A stretch of DNA of 24,967 nt from DSOS01 sp035286585. GTDB lineage: Bacteria > Chloroflexota > Anaerolineae > Anaerolineales > UBA4823. Made by a program: the position numbers and the translations under genes. The stretch lies in contig DATEDC010000060.1 of NCBI GenBank assembly GCA_035286585.1, forward strand, positions 1 to 24,967, given 5' to 3'. Under the pieces are notes generated by a model. It searched no databases, was not told the DNA's origin, and was given only the letters and a program-made list of their open reading frames with translations. Shown one piece after another: positions 10,051 through 17,014 of this stretch; the stretch's first letter is position 1, and the number at the start of each line of letters is the position of its first letter.

Positions 10051-10206
10051 CAAAGCGGCTTGACGAAAAGTCGGTTACGCTTTCTGGAGGAACTGTCACA
10101 CGAGGAAACCGCTCAGGTCGTCGGTAGATCTGTACAAGCCGACCGGGGATTGTAGCACCGGGCTTTGAAATCCTCGTGGGAGATGCTCTACGAAGCAGAG
10201 GAGTAA
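10051..10206 (+). pseudogene. Remnant of an ECF sigma factor, region 4 only, with an internal stop
   Basis: Reading this frame gives LTKSRLRFLEELSHEETAQVVGRSVQADRGL, then TAG (10153-10155), then HRALKSSWEMLYEAEE and TAA at 10204. It matches the C-terminal helix-turn-helix of ECF sigma factors, which usually continue 'LQ-(H/Y/F)-RAL'. The TAG sits exactly where that Gln codon (CAG) is expected, so one C-to-T change explains it. Regions 1-3 are absent: upstream is the divergent sigma promoter. The stop lies six bases before the ATG of the DUF5667 gene, the position expected for a sigma factor cotranscribed with its partner. Alternatively the fragment is a short translated leader, but its N-terminal half resembles nothing. 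Confidence 0.6.
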
Positions 10207-10212
10207 GTAGAA

Positions 10213-11493
10213 ATGAACCACCCAGAAGAGAACAATGAATCATCGGAATCCCGGCTCATCGAGCAGTTGAAGCTCCTTCGCGCCGCGCCCGAGCGTGAGC
10301 AAGAGGCGGCAGCTCGTTCGCGGGCGAAGTTTATCGCTCGGGCTGAGAAGTTATTTACCGAACCGGTTAAATCGCCATTTGCCTGGTTGACCAGGCGGCT
10401 GGCGCCCCAACAATTCAAGCTAAAGGAGGAAGATTCAATGAGTATACCCAATCGAAGATTTGCTTTCACCGCCCTGGCAACTGTATTAGTGATTGCCTTA
10501 CTGCTTTTCGGCGGCGCAGGGGCGACCGCTCTCGCAGCCAGATCCGCGCTGCCCGGGGACGCCCTTTACTCGCTCAAGACTGGCATTGAACAGACCCAGA
10601 TCAGCCTATCCCGCAGCGCTTACAACAGGGCTCAGCTTCAGATGGGATTTGCAGAACGCCGCCTGGACGAGATCGCTGCCTTGATCGCCGATAAGCGCTT
10701 CAATGATATTGGCAAAGCCGTCGCTGAGTTCGAGCGCCATATCCAGCAAGCCATCGGCGAGCTGCAGAACGTCGCTGCTGGAGACCCGGCGCGAGCCACC
10801 GAGCTGGCAACTCAGATAACATCCGCTCTTTCCCGCTATGCGCTCACCTTGAGCGGCATGCTCGCCCACGTCCCGGACGAAGTCAAACCGGAAGTCGAGC
10901 GGGCGATGATGGCCTCCCAGTTTGCCCACGCCAGGGGAGACGAATTTGAGTTCACCGGTACGGTCATCGAGATCAAGCAAGATGCCTGGGTGGTGGGCGA
11001 ATTTACCGTCGCGATCGCCCTCGAGACGGAGATCAAAGATGTCATCGTCGTCGGTGATGTGGTCAAGGTGCACGCTTTCGAAGATGCCAACGGAGTGTTG
11101 ACTGCCAGGGAGATCGAGCTGTTCGTGGGTGACGACAACGCCAACGAGAATATGAACGCGAACGAAAACGAGAATGACAATGAAGCCAATGAAAACATGA
11201 ATGAAAACATGAACGACAATGCCAATCATAATGAGAACGGCAATGACAACGACAATATGAACGGCAATGACAACGATGACGACGATGATGACAACGGCAA
11301 CATGAACGGTAACATGAATGACAATGATAATGACGACGATGACGACAACGGCAATATGAACGGCAACGATAACGATGACGATGACAATGACAACAACATG
11401 AACCGCAACACCAACCAAAACAACAACCACAACGACAATGACAACGACAACAATAACGACAACGATAATGACAACGATAACAACGATGATTGA
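10213..11493 (+). CDS. DUF5667/DUF5666 membrane protein with Asn/Asp-rich C-terminal tail
   Basis: A 426-residue product with ATG 10213 preceded by GAGGAG. Residues ~1-80 are cytoplasmic and charged. A membrane helix lies at ~85-107. A DUF5667 helical domain spans ~110-205, beginning with the typical LPGDALYSLKTGIEQ. A small beta domain of DUF5666 type spans ~245-305 (FTGTVIEIKQDAWVVG...GDVVKVHAF). Residues 306-426 are a low-complexity tail, 55 Asn and 35 Asp of 121 by my count, mostly alternating N-x. In Chloroflexota such proteins commonly follow an ECF sigma gene and may act as its anti-sigma or sensor. Here only a sigma remnant is left upstream. The tail is acidic, presumably disordered and outside the membrane. 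Its role is unknown; metal or surface binding is possible. Confidence 0.82.
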   Translation: MNHPEENNESSESRLIEQLKLLRAAPEREQEAAARSRAKFIARAEKLFTEPVKSPFAWLTRRLAPQQFKLKEEDSMSIPNRRFAFTALATVLVIALLLFGGAGATALAARSALPGDALYSLKTGIEQTQISLSRSAYNRAQLQMGFAERRLDEIAALIADKRFNDIGKAVAEFERHIQQAIGELQNVAAGDPARATELATQITSALSRYALTLSGMLAHVPDEVKPEVERAMMASQFAHARGDEFEFTGTVIEIKQDAWVVGEFTVAIALETEIKDVIVVGDVVKVHAFEDANGVLTAREIELFVGDDNANENMNANENENDNEANENMNENMNDNANHNENGNDNDNMNGNDNDDDDDDNGNMNGNMNDNDNDDDDDNGNMNGNDNDDDDNDNNMNRNTNQNNNHNDNDNDNNNDNDNDNDNNDD

Positions 11494-11549
11494 ATCGCCT
11501 GCAGCACGAGGATAAAGTCAGCAGTACTGCGCTTACCATCATGAATTTG

Positions 11550-11595
11550 AAAACCGGACTGCAGACTGGTATGATTGAGTCTGCAGTCCGGTTTT
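11550..11595 (+). terminator. Strong intrinsic terminator, 18-bp perfect stem
   Basis: AAAACCGGACTGCAGACT (11550-11567) and AGTCTGCAGTCCGGTTTT (11578-11595) are perfectly complementary with a 10-base loop. The stem carries its own A- and T-runs, so it can work in both directions. It ends the DUF5667 gene just before the next plus-strand gene. Confidence 0.85.
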
Positions 11596-11609
11596 CCAGG
11601 CGGCATTAG

Positions 11610-13211
11610 ATGAGCGGTAAGCTCAACCCGATTTCTCAAAGATTGTTCCACTCCACAGACCGTAAAGCGATGAGGTTTCCGCGGATGGCTCAGGCGCTGT
11701 TCCATCTGGAGCGGCGCACCTGGCTGACTGGTGCGTTCCTGGCAGCGTCTTTCTTCACCTTCCTATCCCTGGTGCAGTTCGCCACCCCGGCCCTGGCTGG
11801 GGTAGATGGTTATTACCATATTAAATTCGCTTCGCTCATGCGCACCCAGGGCTTGAAACCGGAATTCTCCTGGCTGCCGCTCACCGTGTTGAATGCCCGC
11901 GAATTTTACGATCACCATTTTCTGTTCCACGTGGCGCTCATCCCATTCACCCTCAGCGATCTCCGCCTGGGGGCGAAATTGGCCAGCGTTGCCTTCCCCA
12001 GCCTGGCTTTCATGAGTATCTGGTGGCTTTTCCACCGCCAGCGGCTGCCTTACGCTGCTCTGTGGGCGTTGGGTTTGCTGGCGATATCCGAGGCGTTCAT
12101 TTACCGGGTAAGCATGGTGCGCGCCCAGTCGCTTTCCATCCTGGTGCTGGTGCTTGGGCTGCACTGGATGCTGAGGCGAGAATACCGCTACCTGGCCCCG
12201 CTGGGATTTATTTACGTCTGGCTCTACAATGCGTTTCCCCTGCTGCTGGTTTTTGCCCTACTCTACACGCTTGCCCTGGCGATCATCGAGCGGCAGCTCG
12301 ATTTCCGCCCTGTCCTGTACACCGGCCTGGGTCTCGGGCTGGGGATGTTGATCAACCCGTACTTTCCGGATAATTTTGTCTTCGTCTACCGCCACCTGCT
12401 GCCGAAATTGAGCGACGCCACCGCGGTGAGCGTGGGCAGCGAGTGGTATCCCTATGAAACCACTCAACTCATGGAGAATTCCCCCCTGGGGTTGCTCGCC
12501 TTTGTATCCGGCGTATTTGCGCTGGGCTTAAAAGATCGCCGCATGGACACGCGCACTGCCACGGCGCTGTTCATCGCCGTGATGTTTGGGCTGATGCTCT
12601 TTCAAGCGCGGCGGTTTATTGAATATTTCCCACCTTTTGCCCTGATCTTCGCCGCGCTGGCCTGGTCGAGTGTGCTGCCCCCTGCGGCGCCTGCCGCAGA
12701 TCCTGGCAGCCATGCTCCTCCCCATGCTGAGCGCCAGCGGGGGGGGCGGCTGGTGCAGTGGGCGCCGGTCCTGCTGATGGCTGCCCTGCTGCTGCCGGGG
12801 TTGATCCATACTTTTGGCCAGGCGCGGCTCAGCCTGCGCGGCTCAACCCCGCATGAGCGCTATGCTCAGGCTTCCGCCTGGCTGCAGGAGAACACCCCGC
12901 CCGGAGCGCGCATTTTCCAAACCGATTGGGATGATTTTCCCCGGCTGTTTTTCTATAACACCCAGAACACCTACCTGGTGGGGCTGGACCCCACCTACAT
13001 GCAGCTTTATGATGCCGAGCTTTATGATCTGTGGGTGGATATCACCCAGGGAGATGTGGAGCGCCCCTCCGATTACATTTACCCTCGCTTTGGCGCCCAA
13101 TATGTGCTCACCGATCACCATCACGGCGATTTTATCCGCCTGGCTGCCGCTGACCCGGGCCTGGAGCTCGTTTATCGGGATGGGGATGCGATCATCTACC
13201 AGGTCAAATAA
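11610..13211 (+). CDS. Multi-pass membrane protein, STT3/GT-C glycosyltransferase-like
   Basis: The 533-residue product has one membrane helix near 40-62, then GVDGYYHIKFASLMRTQG with Asp66 just outside it. This matches the first-loop 'D-x-YYH' acidic motif of GT-C enzymes such as STT3/AglB. A second acidic/His motif, FYDHHFLFH, is at ~99-107. About nine to ten more helices follow to ~410. The C-terminal ~130 residues are soluble and contain IFQTDWDDFPRLFFYN, reminiscent of the STT3 'WWD' region, and VGLDPTYMQLYD. It would act on lipid-linked sugars at the outer face. This is inferred from motifs; an orphan membrane protein is possible. The ATG at 11610 has only a weak upstream AGGCGG. The coding region overlaps the end of the convergent enolase-family gene by 8 bases. 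Confidence 0.75.
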   Translation: MSGKLNPISQRLFHSTDRKAMRFPRMAQALFHLERRTWLTGAFLAASFFTFLSLVQFATPALAGVDGYYHIKFASLMRTQGLKPEFSWLPLTVLNAREFYDHHFLFHVALIPFTLSDLRLGAKLASVAFPSLAFMSIWWLFHRQRLPYAALWALGLLAISEAFIYRVSMVRAQSLSILVLVLGLHWMLRREYRYLAPLGFIYVWLYNAFPLLLVFALLYTLALAIIERQLDFRPVLYTGLGLGLGMLINPYFPDNFVFVYRHLLPKLSDATAVSVGSEWYPYETTQLMENSPLGLLAFVSGVFALGLKDRRMDTRTATALFIAVMFGLMLFQARRFIEYFPPFALIFAALAWSSVLPPAAPAADPGSHAPPHAERQRGGRLVQWAPVLLMAALLLPGLIHTFGQARLSLRGSTPHERYAQASAWLQENTPPGARIFQTDWDDFPRLFFYNTQNTYLVGLDPTYMQLYDAELYDLWVDITQGDVERPSDYIYPRFGAQYVLTDHHHGDFIRLAAADPGLELVYRDGDAIIYQVK

Positions 13212-14268
13212 GGCTTACCGTGCAGCCGAGCCCCGGTAAATCGCTGCAGATCAGCCAGCCCTCTTCCAGCCGAAAACCTGGCACGCTGGGGTCATCGACC
13301 AGGTCAAGGTTGCCATCCAGGTCGGCGTAACCGACATTGGGACTGCTCAAAGCAAAGCTCAAGCCGGCCGCGATAAGCAGGGCAGGCTCGATCAGGCAGC
13401 CGACCATGGTTGCCAGGTTGGCGGCTCTGGCAATCGCATCGATCTGGCGGGCGCAGCGCAACCCACCGCAGCTTGCCATTTTAACGCTCATCCCATCTGC
13501 ATAGCGGTGGGTTGCCAGTTTCAGGGCGGATTTCGGACCAGACAGGCTTTGATCGGCCAGCACCGGCAGCGGGCTGTGCCGGGTTACCTGGCCCAGAGAT
13601 TCCAGATCGTGCGCTGGGGTGGGCTGCTCCAGCATTTCGAGCTGGCTTTCCAGGGCTCGGGCTACATCCAGCGCCTGCTCAACCGTGTAGCCCCCATCGG
13701 CGTCCAGCCGCAGGACGATGTTGGGCAGGGAGCGGTGAATTGCCCGGATGCGCCGGACGTCTTCCTGCGGATCCAGCCCGCCCTTGATTTTCAGCTTGCG
13801 AAAACCGAGGCGGGCCTTCTCCTGCGCCCTTTCGACGCTCTCCTGCACGGAGGCGATGGGGATGGTCACCGAGGTCTGGATGCGCTGGCGATAGCCGCCC
13901 AGGATGCGGTACAGCGGCATCCCGGCAGCAAGGCCTAGCAGGTCGTGGAAGAGCAGGTCGAAGGCGCATAAAGCTGCGCTGGAGCCTGTGATCTCTGCGG
14001 ATAGCCTGCTCAGGGAGTACTCAATATTCGTTGGGTGCAGGTCGGGGAGCAGGTCCGCGCCGGCCTGGCAGGCGCGCAGCGTATCGCCCGGGTCTTCTCC
14101 GTTTAGGGCCGGGTGAGCGACCGTGCAGCTCCAGGCAACCCTGCCATCCCGGGTTTCCAGGCGGATGAAGATGGCGGTGATGGCGGAGATTTCGGCCGCG
14201 GTCCCCATCCGGATAGGTCCGCGCAGCGCCAGCTCGACAGGCGTAACTTCAGCATGGGTGATCTGTAT
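13204..14268 (-). CDS. Enolase-superfamily enzyme, MLE/dipeptide-epimerase subgroup, with ATA at the expected start
   Basis: With the N-terminus placed at 14268, the 354-residue protein starts IQITHAEVTPVELALRGPIRMG, the capping-domain opening of this superfamily. Barrel residues are visible: Lys160-x-Lys162 (KIK) on strand 2; metal ligands Asp189 (RLDADGG), Glu214 (LEQP) and Asp239 (LADQ); and Lys263 (SVKMASCGG) on strand 6. Lys on both strands marks the MLE subgroup: racemases, epimerases, cycloisomerases and OSBS. The catalytic set is intact. No ATG, GTG or TTG occurs in frame before the ATG at 14208, which would delete the first strand. GGGAGG (14275-14280) lies six bases before ATA, exactly where Met should be. 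It is divergent from the GntR/MttB operon, which suggests a shared substrate, possibly epimerisation of a betaine. Specificity is unproven. Confidence 0.85.
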   Translation of the reverse strand: MQITHAEVTPVELALRGPIRMGTAAEISAITAIFIRLETRDGRVAWSCTVAHPALNGEDPGDTLRACQAGADLLPDLHPTNIEYSLSRLSAEITGSSAALCAFDLLFHDLLGLAAGMPLYRILGGYRQRIQTSVTIPIASVQESVERAQEKARLGFRKLKIKGGLDPQEDVRRIRAIHRSLPNIVLRLDADGGYTVEQALDVARALESQLEMLEQPTPAHDLESLGQVTRHSPLPVLADQSLSGPKSALKLATHRYADGMSVKMASCGGLRCARQIDAIARAANLATMVGCLIEPALLIAAGLSFALSSPNVGYADLDGNLDLVDDPSVPGFRLEEGWLICSDLPGLGCTVSLI

Positions 14269-14475
14269 GTGGCACCTCCCGCGTTTTAGCGATCATTTGC
14301 AGCTCATTGCCTGATGATTCGAATTATACCCTGCCGCAGAGGGTCTGCTTTGCTGCTCCATCACCGCCCATTCGTTGCATCCAGACAAGGCTCCCTTAAC
14401 AGAGACTTGCAGGGTGAGCTTTAGCTCGCCGCAGCCGGGCATACTGAAGCTTGCATTACATGTCGTTTATATGAA

Positions 14476-14504
14476 TTGCCAGATCTGCGGGTTGGAATTA
14501 TAAT
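14476..14504 (+). promoter_or_regulatory. Promoter of the gntR-mttB operon
   Basis: TTGCCA (14476-14481) and a perfect TATAAT (14499-14504) are separated by 17 bases, a near-consensus vegetative promoter. Transcription would start around 14511, inside the inverted repeat. Confidence 0.75.
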
Positions 14505-14530
14505 AGTGGTATAAGACATGTATACCACTA
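14504..14530. promoter_or_regulatory. Probable GntR/HutC-family operator
   Basis: TAGTGGTATA and TATACCACTA are perfect 10-base inverted repeats separated by 7 bases. GTG-GTATA...TATAC-CAC resembles sites of the HutC/UTRA branch (GT-N-TA-N-AC core). It begins at the last base of the -10 and covers the transcription start, so binding should repress the operon. Confidence 0.7.
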
Positions 14531-14569
14531 ATCCACCTGGGACTTCTGTTTCATGGCAGGGTTGTCCGT

Positions 14570-15325
14570 ATGTCGCTGACACTTGATTCCGTCAAGAATC
14601 TCTCCTACTCCATACCTCTGTATGTCCAGATTGCCGAGGGGTTGATTGCCCAGATCGAGTCTGGGGAGCTCTCCCCTGGCGCCCAATTGCCTGCGGAGCG
14701 GGATTTGAGCCACAAGTTGGGAGTCAACCGCCTCACCCTGCGCCGTGCCCTGCGCGTGCTCGAATCCCAGGGCTTGATCGTGCGCAAGCACGGCATTGGC
14801 ACCTACGTTGCCGAACCCAAGATCGAGCGCCGGATGGAGGTCGTCTTCCGCTTCACGCGTGGGATGCAGACGCGCGGCTACACGCCGGCTGCGAAAATCA
14901 TCTCGCTCGAGGTCTCGGTGATCGAAGCCTCCCTCGCCCGTGAGCTGGCGGTGCCGCTTTCTTCGCTGGCTTACCTGATCTTGCGCCTGCGTTCAATAAA
15001 CCAGGAAGCGGTTATGCTGGAGAGCTATACAATCCCCACCCAGCGCTTTCCCGGTCTCGACCGCTACGATCTGGAAAATCGCTCTATCTACGAGGTGATG
15101 GAGACGGGGTACGGCGTCACCATTGCCCGCGCCCGGCAGAGCTTTGAGCCGGTGGTGGCCTCTGATTTCGAGGCCGGTTTGCTGAATGTAGAAGTGGGTG
15201 CGCCGTTGATGCTGGAGAGGCGGCTCTCGTTCGATAACCAGGGGCATCCGGTAGAGCTCGGCAAGGATCGCTACCGCGGCGACCGTTTTCGTTTCGTCAC
15301 CGAAGCGGCGCCTTTCGATCTGTAG
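14570..15325 (+). CDS. GntR-family (HutC/UTRA) transcriptional regulator of the methyltransferase operon
   Basis: The 251-residue protein has an N-terminal winged helix (~12-82): IPLYVQIAEGLIAQIESGELSPGAQLPAERDLSHKLGVNRLTLRRALRVLESQGLIVRKHGIGTYV. A UTRA effector domain (~90-245) follows, with LRLRSINQEAVMLESYTIP, IYEVMETGYGVTIARARQSFEPV and PLMLERRLSFDNQGHPVELGKDRYRGDRFRF. UTRA domains bind small molecules such as amino sugars, histidine derivatives or alkyl-phosphonate related ligands. It is first in the operon, with the methyltransferase gene starting 51 bases after its stop, so its ligand is likely the substrate of that pathway. An inverted repeat over its own promoter supports autorepression. 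Confidence 0.93.
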   Translation: MSLTLDSVKNLSYSIPLYVQIAEGLIAQIESGELSPGAQLPAERDLSHKLGVNRLTLRRALRVLESQGLIVRKHGIGTYVAEPKIERRMEVVFRFTRGMQTRGYTPAAKIISLEVSVIEASLARELAVPLSSLAYLILRLRSINQEAVMLESYTIPTQRFPGLDRYDLENRSIYEVMETGYGVTIARARQSFEPVVASDFEAGLLNVEVGAPLMLERRLSFDNQGHPVELGKDRYRGDRFRFVTEAAPFDL

Positions 15326-15376
15326 GAAAATATCTAAGGAAACCAGGCCATTTGGATGACTGGAAGGAGTAGCTGG

Positions 15377-16912
15377 ATGATCCCAAGTTTTGCTGCCCTG
15401 TTGACCCAAGAGCAGGTTGAGCGCGTGCACCTGGCTTCGCTCGAGATTCTCGAAAACATCGGAATGCTCGTCCGCAACCCGCGGGCGCGAGGGATCTTTG
15501 CCGCCCATGGAGGCCAGGTGGACCCGGAAAGCGAGATCGTCAGGCTGCCCGGCGAGGTTGTCGAGCGTTACCGGCACATGTTCCCGCCCGGCTTCACCTT
15601 TTACGGGCGCGAGCCGCGCTTCGACCGCACCATCCCGGATGACAGCCCGCTGATCCTGACCGGCAGCTCGGCGCCCAATATGATCGATCCGGTCACGGGT
15701 TATGAGCGCCGGGCGCGCTCGGACGACCTGGCGCGCATCGCCCACCTGATCAACGAGCTGCCGGGCTATGATGTCTTTTCCATCTCCACCCTGGCGGATG
15801 ACGCCCCTCCAGGGCAGTTCAGCCTGACGCGCTTCTACCCCGCGATCAAGAACACCCTGAAGCCGGTCAGGGCAAATACACCTCCCGCCGAAGTCGAAGA
15901 CATGCTGCGCCTGGCTTACCTGGTAGCCGGCGGCGAGGCTGCGTTTCGAGAGCGCCCCTTTATCACTTTCCACTACTGCCCGGTGGTTTCTCCGCTGACG
16001 ATGGATTTTGATTCAACCGAGCTGCTCATCTTCTTCGCAGAGCGAGACCTGCCCAGCTATTTTTCAATCGTGCCCAACGCCGGCCTGACCTCCCCCCTGA
16101 CGCTGCCTGCCACGTTGACGCAGTGCAACGCGGAATTCCTGGCTGCGGCCGTCCTCACCCAGATGATTCGACCGGGTAAGGCGCTGATCTATAACACCCT
16201 GCCAACCGTCGCCGATATGCGCACCGGCGCTTACTCGCCGGGCGCCGTAGAGACCGGCATGCTGCACATGGCTTGCGCCCAGATGGCGCGTTTCTACAAC
16301 CTCACCGCCGGCGGCTACATCGGGCTGACCAACTCGAAAATCAACGACGCCCAGTCCGGGTATGAAACCGGCATGTCGGTGGTGGCTGGTTACCTGGGCG
16401 GCGTGCATATTTTCAACATGGGCGGCTTGCTGGACGCCCTCATGGCGTTTGACTTTGCCAAAGCCGTGATCGACGGCGAGATCGCCATGATGCTCAAGCG
16501 TATGGCTCGCGGCTTCGAGTTCAGCGAGGCGGAGCTGGCCCTGGACCAGATCGCCGAGATTGGACCCGGCGGCATGTTTGCTGCCACCGAGCACACCCTG
16601 GAGCGGATGCGCTCAGCCATGTACCTGGCGGATATCGCTGATCGAGACCCGCGCGCCCAGTGGCAGGAGCGCGGCGGGTTGGACGCCCAAGCGCGCGCTC
16701 TGCGCAAGGCGCAGGATATTCTGACCCGCCAAAACCCGGCAGTCTTATCGCCCGAGGTGGACGCTCTTATCCGCAGCGAATTTCCCGGGGTGGTGGCAGG
16801 CGATTCTCAGCCGCCGGAGGGCTGGAAGCGCACCCCGCAAGGGATCGGAGCCGATGACGAGCTAGGTGAGCGGCGCAGAAGGCGGCGGCACCTGCGGGAA
16901 GTTGCAGTTTGA
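15377..16912 (+). CDS. MttB-family (trimethylamine/betaine) corrinoid methyltransferase without pyrrolysine
   Basis: At 511 residues this has the usual MttB-family length. It starts MIPSFAALLTQEQVERVHLASLEILENIGMLV. It continues with FPPGFTFYGREP, GSSAPNMIDPVTGYERRA, FHYCPVVSPLTM and YIGLTNSKINDAQSGYETGMSVVAGYLGGV. No in-frame TAG is present, so it belongs to the non-pyrrolysine branch. Characterised members demethylate glycine betaine (MtgB), proline betaine (MtpB), carnitine (MtcB) and gamma-butyrobetaine, passing the methyl group to Co(I) of a partner corrinoid protein. All other partners are encoded downstream. The ATG at 15377 has AAGGAG seven bases upstream. The ATG at 15356 lacks such a site. 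The C-terminus ends in an Arg-rich tail (ERRRRRRHLRE). Substrate not determinable from sequence. Confidence 0.92.
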   Translation: MIPSFAALLTQEQVERVHLASLEILENIGMLVRNPRARGIFAAHGGQVDPESEIVRLPGEVVERYRHMFPPGFTFYGREPRFDRTIPDDSPLILTGSSAPNMIDPVTGYERRARSDDLARIAHLINELPGYDVFSISTLADDAPPGQFSLTRFYPAIKNTLKPVRANTPPAEVEDMLRLAYLVAGGEAAFRERPFITFHYCPVVSPLTMDFDSTELLIFFAERDLPSYFSIVPNAGLTSPLTLPATLTQCNAEFLAAAVLTQMIRPGKALIYNTLPTVADMRTGAYSPGAVETGMLHMACAQMARFYNLTAGGYIGLTNSKINDAQSGYETGMSVVAGYLGGVHIFNMGGLLDALMAFDFAKAVIDGEIAMMLKRMARGFEFSEAELALDQIAEIGPGGMFAATEHTLERMRSAMYLADIADRDPRAQWQERGGLDAQARALRKAQDILTRQNPAVLSPEVDALIRSEFPGVVAGDSQPPEGWKRTPQGIGADDELGERRRRRRHLREVAV

Positions 16913-16986
16913 TTTGATGATGATCGCCTGCCTGGGAGCCGATTCATATGGCCCCTGAGGTGGTCAAGGTTCTTAGCGAAGGAAGG

Positions 16987-17014
16987 CGGCATAATTGCCG
17001 CGGCATGATTGCCG
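16987..17014 (+). repeat. Two tandem 14-base hairpin units abutting the activator start codon
   Basis: CGGCATAATTGCCG (16987-17000) is followed directly by CGGCATGATTGCCG (17001-17014), differing at one base. Each can fold CGGCA-N4-TGCCG. The second ends immediately before ATG 17015, where a ribosome binding site should be, so folding could limit translation. Confidence 0.6.

Larger units (their letters stand above)
14269..14569. other. Divergent control region between the epimerase and the gntR-mttB operon
   Basis: This 301-base non-coding stretch holds the minus-strand site GGGAGG for the epimerase (14275-14280), a minus-strand TATAAT (14323-14328) without a good -35, and a small hairpin GGTGAGC/GCTCGCC (14413-14419 with 14424-14430). 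The plus-strand promoter and operator lie at 14476-14530. I see no cobalamin-riboswitch B12 box and no SAM-riboswitch core. Confidence 0.6.

Noticed and set aside
10606..11705. Several long minus-strand frames opposite the Asn/Asp-rich tail, rich in Val/Ile, Ser/Leu or Cys/Arg/His
   Set aside because: They are mirror images of the repetitive AAC/GAC tail codons, have no domains or ribosome sites, and the plus-strand protein has clear DUF5667 and DUF5666 domains.
14269..14569. A cobalamin or SAM riboswitch before the corrinoid operon
   Set aside because: No B12 box or SAM-riboswitch core was found; the only structure is a small 7-bp hairpin, and control is explained by the GntR operator.
14993..15973. 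A 326-residue minus-strand frame under gntR and the MttB gene
   Set aside because: It lies opposite two well-supported genes and shows no family motif, so it is a compositional shadow.
15377..16912. Possibility that the MttB homologue uses pyrrolysine
   Set aside because: No in-frame TAG occurs anywhere in the gene, so it belongs to the non-pyrrolysine branch.
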